Shown piece after piece: positions 13,953-22,000 of a stretch of DNA of 38,183 nt. Location of the stretch: positions 1 to 38,183 of the forward strand of contig JAISCX010000010.1 of NCBI GenBank assembly GCA_031265235.1, written 5' to 3'. The position numbers were made by a program, and so were the translations under genes. The notes beneath the pieces were generated by a model, which was not told the origin of the DNA, did not search any database, and saw nothing but the letters and a program-made list of their open reading frames with translations. This stretch comes from Rickettsiales bacterium. Its GTDB lineage: Bacteria; Pseudomonadota; Alphaproteobacteria; Rs-D84. Positions within the stretch are counted from its first letter, which is position 1. Each line of letters opens with the position of its first letter.

Positions 13953-15478
13953 TGATTACTGACTTTGATCATTTATATAAAAAGACCAAACTGTTGCCTA
14001 TTGAAAAGGCAAGAGAGTTGTTAAAGTTGAATCTTAAAGGTGGAATAGATAAGGGTGCCGTATTTATGGCGTCTGACGATATGTTATGTCGTAAGAAGTA
14101 TTGGGCTTTTGTTGACCGCATGAAACTTATGATGACTACAATGTATATGAAATTGCTATCCACCGGCAATCATCCACAACCAGAATCAGATTTCTTGGAA
14201 GAATTTGATGGCATACCGCAATTTTTATGGCCAGAAATAATACATGAATGTTTAGAACCAAAAGATATTGTATATATTGTCAAACATCATCATAAGACTG
14301 TTGCATCCATTATTGACTATCTGATTGCTGCATTGCCTGAACAATCCCAAGCACAGGCAGTTCAGGATGCTATATCTGTGATAAAACCAGAATATGATGG
14401 ATTTGATGCTTTTTGGTATTCCGTATCAAAAGAAGCGCGCGAAGTATTAAGAAAAGCATATCCAAATTGTAAACAGGCAAATGATATTGTTGAAAAGTTA
14501 AAAAATGTTGACCCTTTGCAACTAAACGATGTGATCCAATCTGAATTGAAGAATATAAAACCTGCTGATTGCGATGATATTATTGAATTGGCATTATTAA
14601 AATATTCACATGGTATTGATAATGAAAGAAAATATAATTACGAAACAAAATCTTCTGAACTCAGCAAACGCGAACAAACAATACAGACATTTTTCAATAC
14701 ACAAGAATACGTTATCGGCAATGCTTCGAATGAACGCCTGGAATCTTTATTGTGTCAAATGACAATGATAACGCACCCGCATGCCATAACTGGTGCGAAA
14801 CAGTATTTCGCTGATAAGTTCCCCGTAAATAGAAACAGCAACATTTTATACGATGCGCCAAGAGTAATTTCAAAAATCGCTACTGATACAAATACAAAGT
14901 CTGACGATTATAATGATTTGAAAGAAGTATTTTCGTTTGTTGCAAAGAATGTTCCGCAAAATGTAAACGTTGCTGAATTACTATTATTATTCCGCATGGC
15001 GCTTGCGTCACATGATTTCTCAGATTCATTGGTGCATAAATCAATACCAGAAGCATTGTCGTGGCAGAAAGAAGTATCAAGTGAGTTCTTTTGGCAATTT
15101 AGATGCGATTTTGGACAATCTGTTCTTGGAATTATATCGCCAAATACAAAAGATGTTAAGAATTATGGATGTATCGAAAATTCGCCGGATATTATAGATA
15201 TCTCGAATAAAAGCCCAGCAGCAGTATTTGCGGCATTATATAATTATGCATGGCCACAGGGGATGGGATTTTTACATTATCATGGTATGCCCATGTTTGA
15301 ACATGATGCGCAATATATACTTGAACGCGGTCATGGGACCCAAGAATATTGTATGGGGCGCGCCATGAAAATACGAATGGACAATAAACAAAAAACATTA
15401 AATGTCGATGGTTACAATTTTAACAATGGTCGTGATATTGCACAAATGGCAATCAGGACCTGTCAAAATATAAAATAA
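13952..15478 (+). CDS. Uncharacterised protein, second gene of a two-gene island module
   Basis: A 508-residue, mostly helical, soluble protein of unknown function. The N-terminal third has PIEKARELLKLNLKGGIDKG and HHHKTVASIIDYLIAALPE; the middle is rich in predicted helices with charged residues. The C-terminal 60 residues, from PMFEHDAQYIL through EYCMGRAMKIRMD to YNFNNGRDIAQMAIR, resemble a small domain I associate from memory with short phage and island proteins (pattern: DY-x-GR-x-MK ... YD-x-x-NG ... A-x-x-x-I); unverified. The start at 13952 overlaps the preceding stop as TAATG and is preceded by AGGGGAAA. An in-frame ATG at 13937 would overlap the upstream gene further. The close coupling suggests that the two products act together. 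Confidence 0.75.
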   Translation: MITDFDHLYKKTKLLPIEKARELLKLNLKGGIDKGAVFMASDDMLCRKKYWAFVDRMKLMMTTMYMKLLSTGNHPQPESDFLEEFDGIPQFLWPEIIHECLEPKDIVYIVKHHHKTVASIIDYLIAALPEQSQAQAVQDAISVIKPEYDGFDAFWYSVSKEAREVLRKAYPNCKQANDIVEKLKNVDPLQLNDVIQSELKNIKPADCDDIIELALLKYSHGIDNERKYNYETKSSELSKREQTIQTFFNTQEYVIGNASNERLESLLCQMTMITHPHAITGAKQYFADKFPVNRNSNILYDAPRVISKIATDTNTKSDDYNDLKEVFSFVAKNVPQNVNVAELLLLFRMALASHDFSDSLVHKSIPEALSWQKEVSSEFFWQFRCDFGQSVLGIISPNTKDVKNYGCIENSPDIIDISNKSPAAVFAALYNYAWPQGMGFLHYHGMPMFEHDAQYILERGHGTQEYCMGRAMKIRMDNKQKTLNVDGYNFNNGRDIAQMAIRTCQNIK

Positions 15479-15519
15479 TCAGAGCAATTCCGTCAGTTTT
15501 TTATCGTTTGATTTGTTTC

Positions 15520-15549
15520 TTGTTAAAAAACAGTGCATTATGTTACAAT
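15520..15549 (+). promoter_or_regulatory. Promoter of the 15557 gene
   Basis: TTGTTA (15520-15525), 18 nt spacer, TACAAT (15544-15549). The ATG at 15557 follows after 7 nt, again predicting a leaderless transcript. Confidence 0.45.
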
Positions 15550-15556
15550 GTATTGC

Positions 15557-15913
15557 ATGATGAAAAAGATTTGCATCTTAATCGCGATTGCGGCGCCGAT
15601 ACCCGCATCGTCAGCAGAAGACGCATACGTCCCGGCCGCGGCCGGGACAGGGAACGCCGGTGTTGAAAGTTACCAGGAAGCATATGCGGAAAAAAAGGGT
15701 CTGGATGCGCCGGTTGATGACAATGATTCTGAACTGCTTGACGGAATGATTTCAATCAGCCTAAGCGACCCAAAGGATATAAACTGGCAAGGCGTTCTGG
15801 ATGCATCCGACGCTGCGGCCGCGCCGGGCAATCAGGTGATACTGCCATTTTTGCAATCATATCCGATTGATAATTTGGAAATAAAGTTCAAGCTGTGGCG
15901 CCAAAGGTTTTGA
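15557..15913 (+). CDS. Small secreted protein of unknown function
   Basis: A 118-residue protein with a short Sec signal peptide (about 1-20, ending PASSA). The mature part is acidic and Ala-rich (AAAGTG, DDNDSELLDG, DASDAAAAPG) and ends with a basic, hydrophobic segment, LEIKFKLWRQRF. No Cys in the mature part and no recognisable domain. Two adjacent ATGs (15557 and 15560) can start it. It lies just beyond the AT-rich island; its base composition is that of the core chromosome, so it marks the island's right side. It is followed by a terminator shared with the convergent kinase gene. Confidence 0.65.
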   Translation: MMKKICILIAIAAPIPASSAEDAYVPAAAGTGNAGVESYQEAYAEKKGLDAPVDDNDSELLDGMISISLSDPKDINWQGVLDASDAAAAPGNQVILPFLQSYPIDNLEIKFKLWRQRF

Positions 15914-15920
15914 TGTAAAA

Positions 15921-15946
15921 AACGGGCATTTTATGCCCGTTTTTTT
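15921..15946. terminator. Bidirectional terminator between convergent genes
   Basis: AACGGGCAT (15921-15929) pairs with ATGCCCGTT (15933-15941) with A-rich and T-rich flanks, so it can act on both strands: after the 15557 gene and after the minus-strand kinase ending at 15948. Confidence 0.85.
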
Positions 15947-15947
15947 G

Positions 15948-16523
15948 TTAGTCAAACTTTGCCAGATGGTTTTTTATTTTATCATATGTCTGCGCTTCAT
16001 CAAGATCAGACACATCGATAGACAGTTTGTTAGGATGTTGAATATCGATAAGTTTGTTTGTTTTTAATACATTGTCCATTATTTCCGGCGATGCGATCTT
16101 TCCGCGGTCTTCCCTTGCTTTTGTCTGGCATCTGGATTTTAGCACTTCCGGTTTTGCCAAAAGCTCTATCGGTATGAATTCCGCCTTTATATCGGATGCC
16201 AGTTTTATAAATTGTTGCAATATTTCCCCGTCTTGTTCGAAAAGGGCATTCGTCAGAAGATATCTGGTGTGGTTCGTTTTCGGATACAATTGCCCAAGTA
16301 TTTCGAAAAAGTCGCTGCGAATTTTTGCAACGCCGCGGGTATATGTATCCCAATCTTCCGGCCCCAGTTCCACAAAAGGACGCACAAAGTCGCGGAAATA
16401 ATGGTTATCCATTAACAGCGCGCCTTCGGATTGCAGTCTTTTAGCCATGGTAAGTTTTCCCGAAGAAGGCATGCCGTATAATAAAATTAGTTGATTAGAC
16501 TTCATTGCAAGCCCTTTGATCAT
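15948..16523 (-). CDS. P-loop ATPase/kinase of the AAA_33 type
   Basis: A 191-residue P-loop protein with Walker A GMPSSGKLT early in the chain (about residues 17-25 from the 16523 start), then LMDNHYFRDFVRPF and the Arg-rich region LKSRCQTKAREDRGK that fits the lid of small kinases. It resembles AAA_33/zeta-toxin-like nucleotide- or metabolite-kinases; the substrate is unknown. The start at 16523 overlaps the acyl-CoA ligase stop as ATGA; an alternative ATG at 16505 has a better ribosome binding site (AAAGGG, 7 nt before). Last gene of the minus-strand operon. Confidence 0.7.
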   Translation of the reverse strand: MIKGLAMKSNQLILLYGMPSSGKLTMAKRLQSEGALLMDNHYFRDFVRPFVELGPEDWDTYTRGVAKIRSDFFEILGQLYPKTNHTRYLLTNALFEQDGEILQQFIKLASDIKAEFIPIELLAKPEVLKSRCQTKAREDRGKIASPEIMDNVLKTNKLIDIQHPNKLSIDVSDLDEAQTYDKIKNHLAKFD

Positions 16524-18106
16524 TCCGATCTTTCCGGGAATTCGCCGCGGTCCAGCATTGCCGCTATCTCGTGATGCTTGATTTTCTTTGCGGATGTCTG
16601 GGGCAGCTCTTCTTCGGTTATCGCGAAATGATTAACCCATTTGTATGGTGCGATCATCAGGTTAGACGCCTTGGTCAGCAATTTGATTTTTGAAAGCGAT
16701 GTTCCCGGTTTTACTTGGAATACCCCGTATGCGACGGCCTTTCCCTTGATTGTGCGTTCCAGAACCGCGGCAGAAAGAATTTCGTCGTTCATCATGTATA
16801 GTTCTTCCAATTCATCCGGGTAAACGTTCTTGCCGCTGTCCAGGATTATGACCTGTTTTTTTCGGCCTTTGATTATCAGACGGTTTTTTGCGCCAAATTT
16901 CCCCAAGTCCCCCGTTTTGAACCATCCGTCTTCAAAAGATTCCGCATTCGCGGCGTCATTGTTTACATATCCGTTCATAACCAGATTTCCGCGAACCCAG
17001 ACTTCGCCAATGCCGCGCTTGTCGGGATTATGAATCTTGATTTCATTCCCCGGCAGCGGCCCCGCATGGTGCGTTGACCCGTCGTCCATTTTGAATTTAA
17101 AGTTAAAGTTTCCGGGCCCGGTTGTTTCAGTCAGCCCATAGCAGTCGCCGACGACAAATCCCAATCTTTCGAAAAACTTCCGCACCCTGGGCTTTAAGGT
17201 TGCGCCGGCGGATACCAGAACTTTGCATCGTCCGCCGAATACTTCGTGAATCGGTTTTGTCACTTTGCGGACCAGCACGCCCAGTCCGACCACGCGCAGA
17301 AATCCGCGCATGCCGATTATGATTTTCATCGCCATGTGTTTTTTTTGCACCTTTGCGTTTTCGATGATTTTTTTATAGAATCCTTCCAGAACGCGCGGCA
17401 CCGCCGGTATGACTTCCGGACTGTATTGTTTAAAGTCGGCCATGAATTCGCGCGGATTAAGCACAGGCTGCAGCAACAGCCGGCACTTCATCGTCAGCGG
17501 CGCGATTATATTGATCACCACGCCGTATATGTGATACAGCGGCAGAAACCCGTAAAAAGTGTATCCAGGCCGTATGGCGGGCGCATATTTCAAAGCGCCT
17601 TGGCCCAGCGATACGATGTTGCTGTGCGTCAAACCCACGACCTTTGGATTTCCCGTTGACCCGGATGTAAAGGACAGCATGGCCAGATCGGAACTTTCGA
17701 CTTCCGCGGCGGCGAATTCTTTTTCATCCGTCGCGTCTGTTGTTTCTATATCGAACATTTCCGGACCGTTTTCTACAAAATATGATTTCTGGGCCAGCGC
17801 AAGCTTGCAATCCGTATGCCGCATCATGTTAAGATGTTCAGTTGCGGACAGTCCGGTGTCCAGCATTAAAACCTTTGCCCCCAGCGATGTAATCGCAAAG
17901 TAAGATTTTATGAATTCAGGCGTGTTGCCGGAAAGTATCGCGACAGTGTCGCCCTTTTTTATCTTGAACTTTTGCGTCAGCAAAACGGCGCGTTTTTTTA
18001 CTTTGGACAGCAGATCCGCATAAGTTTCGTTCTGTCTGACAAAGAATACATGGTCCTTGTTTTCCGAACAAACCTTGCGCAGCATGTCGTATATGTTTTT
18101 TATCAT
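16520..18106 (-). CDS. Acyl-CoA synthetase (AMP-forming, FadD-like)
   Basis: ANL-superfamily adenylating enzyme of 528 residues that activates a carboxylic acid, most likely a fatty acid, to the acyl-adenylate and then the CoA thioester. Motifs: the phosphate-binding loop TSGSTGNPK (147-155), FLPLYHIYG, the AMP-binding core YGLTETTGPG (about 321-330), GWFKTGDLG (about 395-403) with the ribose-binding Asp, and the hinge/lysine region KGRKKQVIILDSGKNVYPDELE. The catalytic C-terminal Lys is plausibly in the TSAKKIKH segment. The short form, without membrane helices, suits long-chain acyl-CoA ligases. A good ribosome binding site (AAAGGA) precedes the ATG. The substrate cannot be deduced from the context. 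Confidence 0.88.
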   Translation of the reverse strand: MIKNIYDMLRKVCSENKDHVFFVRQNETYADLLSKVKKRAVLLTQKFKIKKGDTVAILSGNTPEFIKSYFAITSLGAKVLMLDTGLSATEHLNMMRHTDCKLALAQKSYFVENGPEMFDIETTDATDEKEFAAAEVESSDLAMLSFTSGSTGNPKVVGLTHSNIVSLGQGALKYAPAIRPGYTFYGFLPLYHIYGVVINIIAPLTMKCRLLLQPVLNPREFMADFKQYSPEVIPAVPRVLEGFYKKIIENAKVQKKHMAMKIIIGMRGFLRVVGLGVLVRKVTKPIHEVFGGRCKVLVSAGATLKPRVRKFFERLGFVVGDCYGLTETTGPGNFNFKFKMDDGSTHHAGPLPGNEIKIHNPDKRGIGEVWVRGNLVMNGYVNNDAANAESFEDGWFKTGDLGKFGAKNRLIIKGRKKQVIILDSGKNVYPDELEELYMMNDEILSAAVLERTIKGKAVAYGVFQVKPGTSLSKIKLLTKASNLMIAPYKWVNHFAITEEELPQTSAKKIKHHEIAAMLDRGEFPERSE

Positions 18107-18125
18107 AAATCGGTCCTTTTATACA

Positions 18126-18740
18126 TCACTCTATACAGCAGTTCACGGCATTTTTCACCCACGCGCCAAGACGTTTGGTAAGGCTTTTGTTTTCAGTATT
18201 TGCATCGATAGTATTTTTGGCTTTTTCCGTATTCTTTTTTCCTTGTTCCCTTGCGATGTCGCCGACCCAGATGTCCAGGCCATGGGGCAGGGCGCCGTCT
18301 ATTTTCGTAACGCCGTCCAAATCTATCAGATTCATATTGATTCCCCAGAACAATGAATATAAATCATACGCTTTGTTGAACAAATCATGCGCTTCTTCTT
18401 TCTTGCCGGCGCCGTTCGCTTTGTCGCCAACTTCTTTAAGGCGCATGCATGCCGCCAGCAAATGTTTTGATATGCACCATACTTCGGCGCCGTCGTGCCC
18501 GTCGCGATCGACAATGCGGTGCATCAGTTCGCTGCGCATTTCGCGCACAATCTGGATCATGTCGTAATAACCCGGCTTGCCGGTCTTGCCGCCCGAAAAG
18601 AAAAAGTGTTCTTCCAATGAAATAAGATTCATTAACGCGATGGACAAATCCTGGTCCGACGACAAATCCAGCGGGTTTGCCTTTTTCGCCGCGTCGGCCT
18701 TTTCAATCAATTCATCAAGGGTCAGTTTTTTTTCATTCAT
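18126..18740 (-). CDS. Conserved helical protein of unknown function
   Basis: A 204-residue all-helical, soluble protein. Segments: DLSIALMNLISLEEHFFFSGGKTGK (about 30-54), IQIVREMRSELMHRIVDRDG, EVWCISKHLLAACMRLKEVG and a TPR-like pair EEAHDLFNKAYDLYSLFWGIN; the last 35 residues are basic. I recall similar proteins, next to CPVC-type membrane proteins, in Patescibacteria (candidate phyla radiation); this is unverified memory. It follows the CPVC gene by 21 nt and precedes the acyl-CoA ligase by 19 nt in an operon. The ribosome binding site AAAGGAA precedes the ATG. No function assigned. Confidence 0.75.
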   Translation of the reverse strand: MNEKKLTLDELIEKADAAKKANPLDLSSDQDLSIALMNLISLEEHFFFSGGKTGKPGYYDMIQIVREMRSELMHRIVDRDGHDGAEVWCISKHLLAACMRLKEVGDKANGAGKKEEAHDLFNKAYDLYSLFWGINMNLIDLDGVTKIDGALPHGLDIWVGDIAREQGKKNTEKAKNTIDANTENKSLTKRLGAWVKNAVNCCIE

Positions 18741-18761
18741 AATAATTCCTTTTGCTCGTCA

Positions 18762-19274
18762 CTATATATATAATATTCCTGCGAACACGGCACTGACCAG
18801 CAGCAACGCGCCCATCGGCAGAATTACCTTTTGCATCTTGAACCGTGATTTTCCATTGTTGCGCTTTATAATTCCGGCGTTCCATCTTTCGGCTATGTAA
18901 AGAACAACTGTTCCGACAATCACGCCCAGCATGAATTTGTCGATTCCCCATAAAGAATTCACACCGAATTCAATTCCCGGCAGCCAATAAACGCCCGCCA
19001 CCAGAGCGTAATAAGCAACGAACGCCAGCAAATACCACAGACCGTTATGGACGCCTTTCCTGTTCATGTATTTCGCGGTCCAGAATACCAGAACCAGCGT
19101 AAACCCGCCGGCCCATATTCCGGTGATTACATCATCCAGGCCCAACAGCCGCGCGCCTTCCAGTCCGGCGCCGACCGCGACCGTACATACCGGACAGACG
19201 GCGTTGGCTGCGCCGATAAAGAGCATAGAGCATAAAGCATATAGCATGGATTTTTGCAAAGTGTGTTTTTTCAT
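18762..19274 (-). CDS. CPVC-motif integral membrane protein with signal peptide
   Basis: A 170-residue membrane protein: a signal peptide (1 to about 25), directly followed by CPVC (27-30) in CPVCTVAVGAGLEGARLLGLDD, then four predicted membrane helices (about 48-69, 78-99, 110-132 and 148-169). A CxxC at the mature N-terminus facing the periplasm suggests a thiol-redox or metal-binding role; similar proteins I remember from Patescibacteria and archaea are uncharacterised. It heads the operon with its helical partner, the acyl-CoA ligase and the P-loop kinase. The ribosome binding site AAAAGGAA is 6 nt before the ATG. The signal-peptide coding region is built on four copies of a 7-bp repeat (19220-19247), so slippage could switch it off. 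Confidence 0.75.
   Translation of the reverse strand: MKKHTLQKSMLYALCSMLFIGAANAVCPVCTVAVGAGLEGARLLGLDDVITGIWAGGFTLVLVFWTAKYMNRKGVHNGLWYLLAFVAYYALVAGVYWLPGIEFGVNSLWGIDKFMLGVIVGTVVLYIAERWNAGIIKRNNGKSRFKMQKVILPMGALLLVSAVFAGILYI
19220..19247 (-). repeat. Four tandem 7-bp repeats (ATGCTNT) inside the CPVC gene
   Basis: On the coding strand the heptamers ATGCTAT, ATGCTTT, ATGCTCT, ATGCTCT follow one another without gaps and encode part of the signal peptide (MLYALCSML). Gain or loss of one unit shifts the frame, because 7 is not a multiple of 3. Confidence 0.85.
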
Positions 19275-19293
19275 GGTTATTCCTTTTGAAGGG

Positions 19294-19323
19294 ATCCTAG
19301 CAATTTTTCAACGCATGCGTCAA
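19294..19323 (-). promoter_or_regulatory. Promoter of the CPVC operon
   Basis: On the minus strand TTGACG (19318-19323), 18 nt spacer, TAGGAT (19294-19299). It is placed about 20 nt before the start codon with the ribosome binding site between. Confidence 0.45.
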
Positions 19324-19385
19324 TATAAAATAGTTCGGACTTGTGGGGGCTGTTGATATAATTTTAAATCCGATGATTTTTTCTC

Positions 19386-19415
19386 TTGTGGCGCACCACA
19401 ATAAAATTGTATAAT
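19386..19415 (+). promoter_or_regulatory. Promoter with palindrome over the -35 box
   Basis: TTGTGG (19386-19391), 18 nt spacer, perfect TATAAT (19410-19415). The -35 box is the left half of the palindrome TTGTGG-CGCA-CCACAA (19386-19401), which could be an operator for the cysteine-rich secreted-protein genes. Confidence 0.55.
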
Positions 19416-19454
19416 ATCGGTGCTATCGTATTTATGTATGTTCCGGGAGAGATA

Positions 19455-21926
19455 ATGTCTGGCAAATCGCCTGCTTTTTTCAAATCATTCAAGCAGATCT
19501 TGTTGGGCGCGTTTTTTTGCGCGCTGACGCTTTTTGCATCCCAGAACGCCTTTGCCGCTGGATATAGTTGCGCAAAATGCTATACTTCTTGTAAGGCTGG
19601 GTATGCGCGCTGTTCTGGAACTACTGACACCGGTGGGGTAAATTGTTCAAGCACCACGTATACCAGTGGTGCATCAACTTCATGTTATAAATGTGCGCCA
19701 TGTCTGTCCGGATATTCCCAGACATCTTCCAGCTATACCGGTACTACATGCACGGCCAGCAGTTACACGATGACATTTTCTTGCACAGGAACCAGCGTTG
19801 CCGGAACCGCCCCGTCATCCGGGACTAAAACTAATGGCACTACTTATACCTTGCCCACTAACAATTATACTTGTACTAAATCACTTTCAAAGCAGATCGG
19901 TTGGGCAACATCCACAAACCAGACCACGGCGACAACAAGTTTTACAACTAATGCCGCCCAGACTTTTTATCCGGTGTTTTCAGCCTGCACGGCCTGTTCT
20001 TCAACGACCGCGAACTGCGGAACGTCGGGCGTGTCCAGCAACGTGTGCACATACACTGGCGCGACCTGCAAGGCGAATTACTTTAATCTTTCCAGCGGCA
20101 CAACCGCCAGTCCAAGCTGTTCATCATGTCCGAGCAATTCCTCGACTGCCAACACTAACTCCGCCTCAAGCTGCACATGTTCCACGGGATACAGCACGAC
20201 CGGAAAGAAAGCCGGCGCCACGACCACGAGCAGCACCGCATGTTCAGCGATTGACGATTACTCTATCAGCTATACCTTGAACAGCGGAACCCAGGCGACC
20301 AGCAACGTTCCGACCACATACAAATACGGTGTTGGCGCGACCATAAGCGGCGTTCCCACGCGCAGCGGATACACCTTTGCCGGATGGTGCACGGATTCCG
20401 GGCTGACCAGCTGCGCCATGTCCCAGACAGTCGCAACAACCGCGACCGGGGACAAGACGTTCTATGCAAAATGGACCCAATGCACGGCCTGCAGTGCGGG
20501 AACTGGTGCAAGTTGCACGCTTAGCGTTGTTAACAATGTGTGCACCTATGCCACTTCGTGCCAGACAAACTATGTTCTTACCTCCGGCAGTGGAACAGCC
20601 ACACCAATCTGTACTACTTGCGCGGCGGGACAGTATTGGAACGGGACCGCGTGCGCCAATGTCACCGCTGGATATTACAGCCCTGCGAACAGTCCGTATA
20701 GATGGGCATGCCCAAGCGGATATACCACATCCGGATCTGGCACGACTTCTGATGCTATAACCGATTGCTATAAGGATGAATCCCTTTCAACATTGGGTCA
20801 GTCTACATATTGCTCTGCCGGTGTCCGGCGGTCTACCATATCAGGAACATCAGGCCTGACCCAGGGAAGTTTGTCCAGCTATACCTACGCTGCATGGACA
20901 GGGACGATAACAAGCGGCACCAATATGACATATAGTGCGTCAACCTCATTCCAGGCAAAAGCGGGAAGCTATGTCAGCGGATATACCTGCGCACAATGCG
21001 CGGCGGGATCGTTTACAACTTCGGCCGGGACTCAGACATCTTGCACAGTATGCGCAGCAGGATCGTATAACACGACCACGGGATTGTCCAGCTGCACGGC
21101 CTGCACCGCTGGAAAAACAACGACTGGCACGACTGCCGCAGACCACAGCGCGTCCAGCAAGTGTTCTGTCGATTGCGGAAATTCAGGTAATGCCAATGGA
21201 ACCTATGCATCCGTATCGTGGAGCGATAATTCAGTCTCAGGCCTATGTACATTGGCATCTTGCAAGAAAGGGAATAGGTTTAGCGGCTCTGGCACCACTA
21301 CTGCATGCACGGTTTGCTCTGCCGGAACATTCCTGCCATCCGATAATCATACGACCACAACCTGCACGTCGTGCGCGAACGGATCGTATAACACGACCAC
21401 GGGCCAGTCCAGCTGCACGGCCTGCGGCGCGGGCAAGACTAATTCTGGGACTGGAAACAACGCCGCGTGCACCACGAATTGTTCCAATGCGACAAATGCC
21501 AGCGGATGGACCGCCGCATCGTGGTCTAATAATACGACCAGCAATCTGTGCACAATCAGCACATGCGCCGCAGGGTATTATACATCCAGCAATGCGTGCG
21601 CGTGCGTCGGCGCCGATTATTACAGCGCGGCCACGTCGGGCACCCGCACCAGTTGCGCATCAAATACAAAGACCAGCGGATGCGGAACCGGTGCCGCCGC
21701 ATCAACCGACTGCAAGGCGTATAAAGTAATAGTTAACAGCCGGAACAGCACAAGGACGATATTGCGCGCGATAAAGACCGCGCCGGCCAGCCGGAATTTT
21801 GCCGTGAAAGTCGGGGATACGGTATATTATGGAAATCTCAGCACTAATACAAAGACTGGCGCGGTCCGGCTGAATGTGGGTGGAACAACGTATTATCTGA
21901 ATGACAACGACTATCTGAATCAATAA
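19455..21926 (+). CDS. Large secreted cysteine-rich repeat protein (putative adhesin)
   Basis: An 823-residue protein with a signal peptide (1 to about 34, ending NAFA). The mature protein is extremely rich in Cys, Thr, Ser and Gly. It carries TNFR/ephrin-receptor-like Cys modules with the recurring patterns CAAGSYNTTTG and SSCTACxAGKT, one Listeria/Bacteroides-type (InlB B) repeat, GYTFAGWCTDSGL ... KTFYAKW (about 305-345), and the module GYYSPANSPYRWACPSGYTT that recurs in the protein at the right edge of the window. The last 65-70 residues lack Cys and have the segments KVGDTVYYGNL and LNVGGTTYYLND. The start at 19455 is set by GGGAGAG; an upstream ATG at 19434 and the alternative at 19386 have none. 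The likely location is the cell surface, with many disulfides. No enzyme motif is seen. Confidence 0.8.
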   Translation: MSGKSPAFFKSFKQILLGAFFCALTLFASQNAFAAGYSCAKCYTSCKAGYARCSGTTDTGGVNCSSTTYTSGASTSCYKCAPCLSGYSQTSSSYTGTTCTASSYTMTFSCTGTSVAGTAPSSGTKTNGTTYTLPTNNYTCTKSLSKQIGWATSTNQTTATTSFTTNAAQTFYPVFSACTACSSTTANCGTSGVSSNVCTYTGATCKANYFNLSSGTTASPSCSSCPSNSSTANTNSASSCTCSTGYSTTGKKAGATTTSSTACSAIDDYSISYTLNSGTQATSNVPTTYKYGVGATISGVPTRSGYTFAGWCTDSGLTSCAMSQTVATTATGDKTFYAKWTQCTACSAGTGASCTLSVVNNVCTYATSCQTNYVLTSGSGTATPICTTCAAGQYWNGTACANVTAGYYSPANSPYRWACPSGYTTSGSGTTSDAITDCYKDESLSTLGQSTYCSAGVRRSTISGTSGLTQGSLSSYTYAAWTGTITSGTNMTYSASTSFQAKAGSYVSGYTCAQCAAGSFTTSAGTQTSCTVCAAGSYNTTTGLSSCTACTAGKTTTGTTAADHSASSKCSVDCGNSGNANGTYASVSWSDNSVSGLCTLASCKKGNRFSGSGTTTACTVCSAGTFLPSDNHTTTTCTSCANGSYNTTTGQSSCTACGAGKTNSGTGNNAACTTNCSNATNASGWTAASWSNNTTSNLCTISTCAAGYYTSSNACACVGADYYSAATSGTRTSCASNTKTSGCGTGAAASTDCKAYKVIVNSRNSTRTILRAIKTAPASRNFAVKVGDTVYYGNLSTNTKTGAVRLNVGGTTYYLNDNDYLNQ

Positions 21927-21963
21927 TTTTATGTTCTATAACTTTATCATTCATAAAATCCCC

Positions 21964-21992
21964 TTGCCTAAATTTTCAAAAATATATAAAAT
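21964..21992 (+). promoter_or_regulatory. Promoter of the 22001 gene
   Basis: TTGCCT (21964-21969), 17 nt spacer, TAAAAT (21987-21992); the ATG follows after 8 nt, so the mRNA is probably leaderless. Confidence 0.45.
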
Positions 21993-22000
21993 AGTAAGAA

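Noticed and set aside
20935-21729. 264-codon frame inside the cysteine-rich gene
   Set aside because: A +1 frame shadow made of Arg/Ala/Pro-rich low-complexity sequence; the overlapping frame has the signal peptide and the repeat modules.
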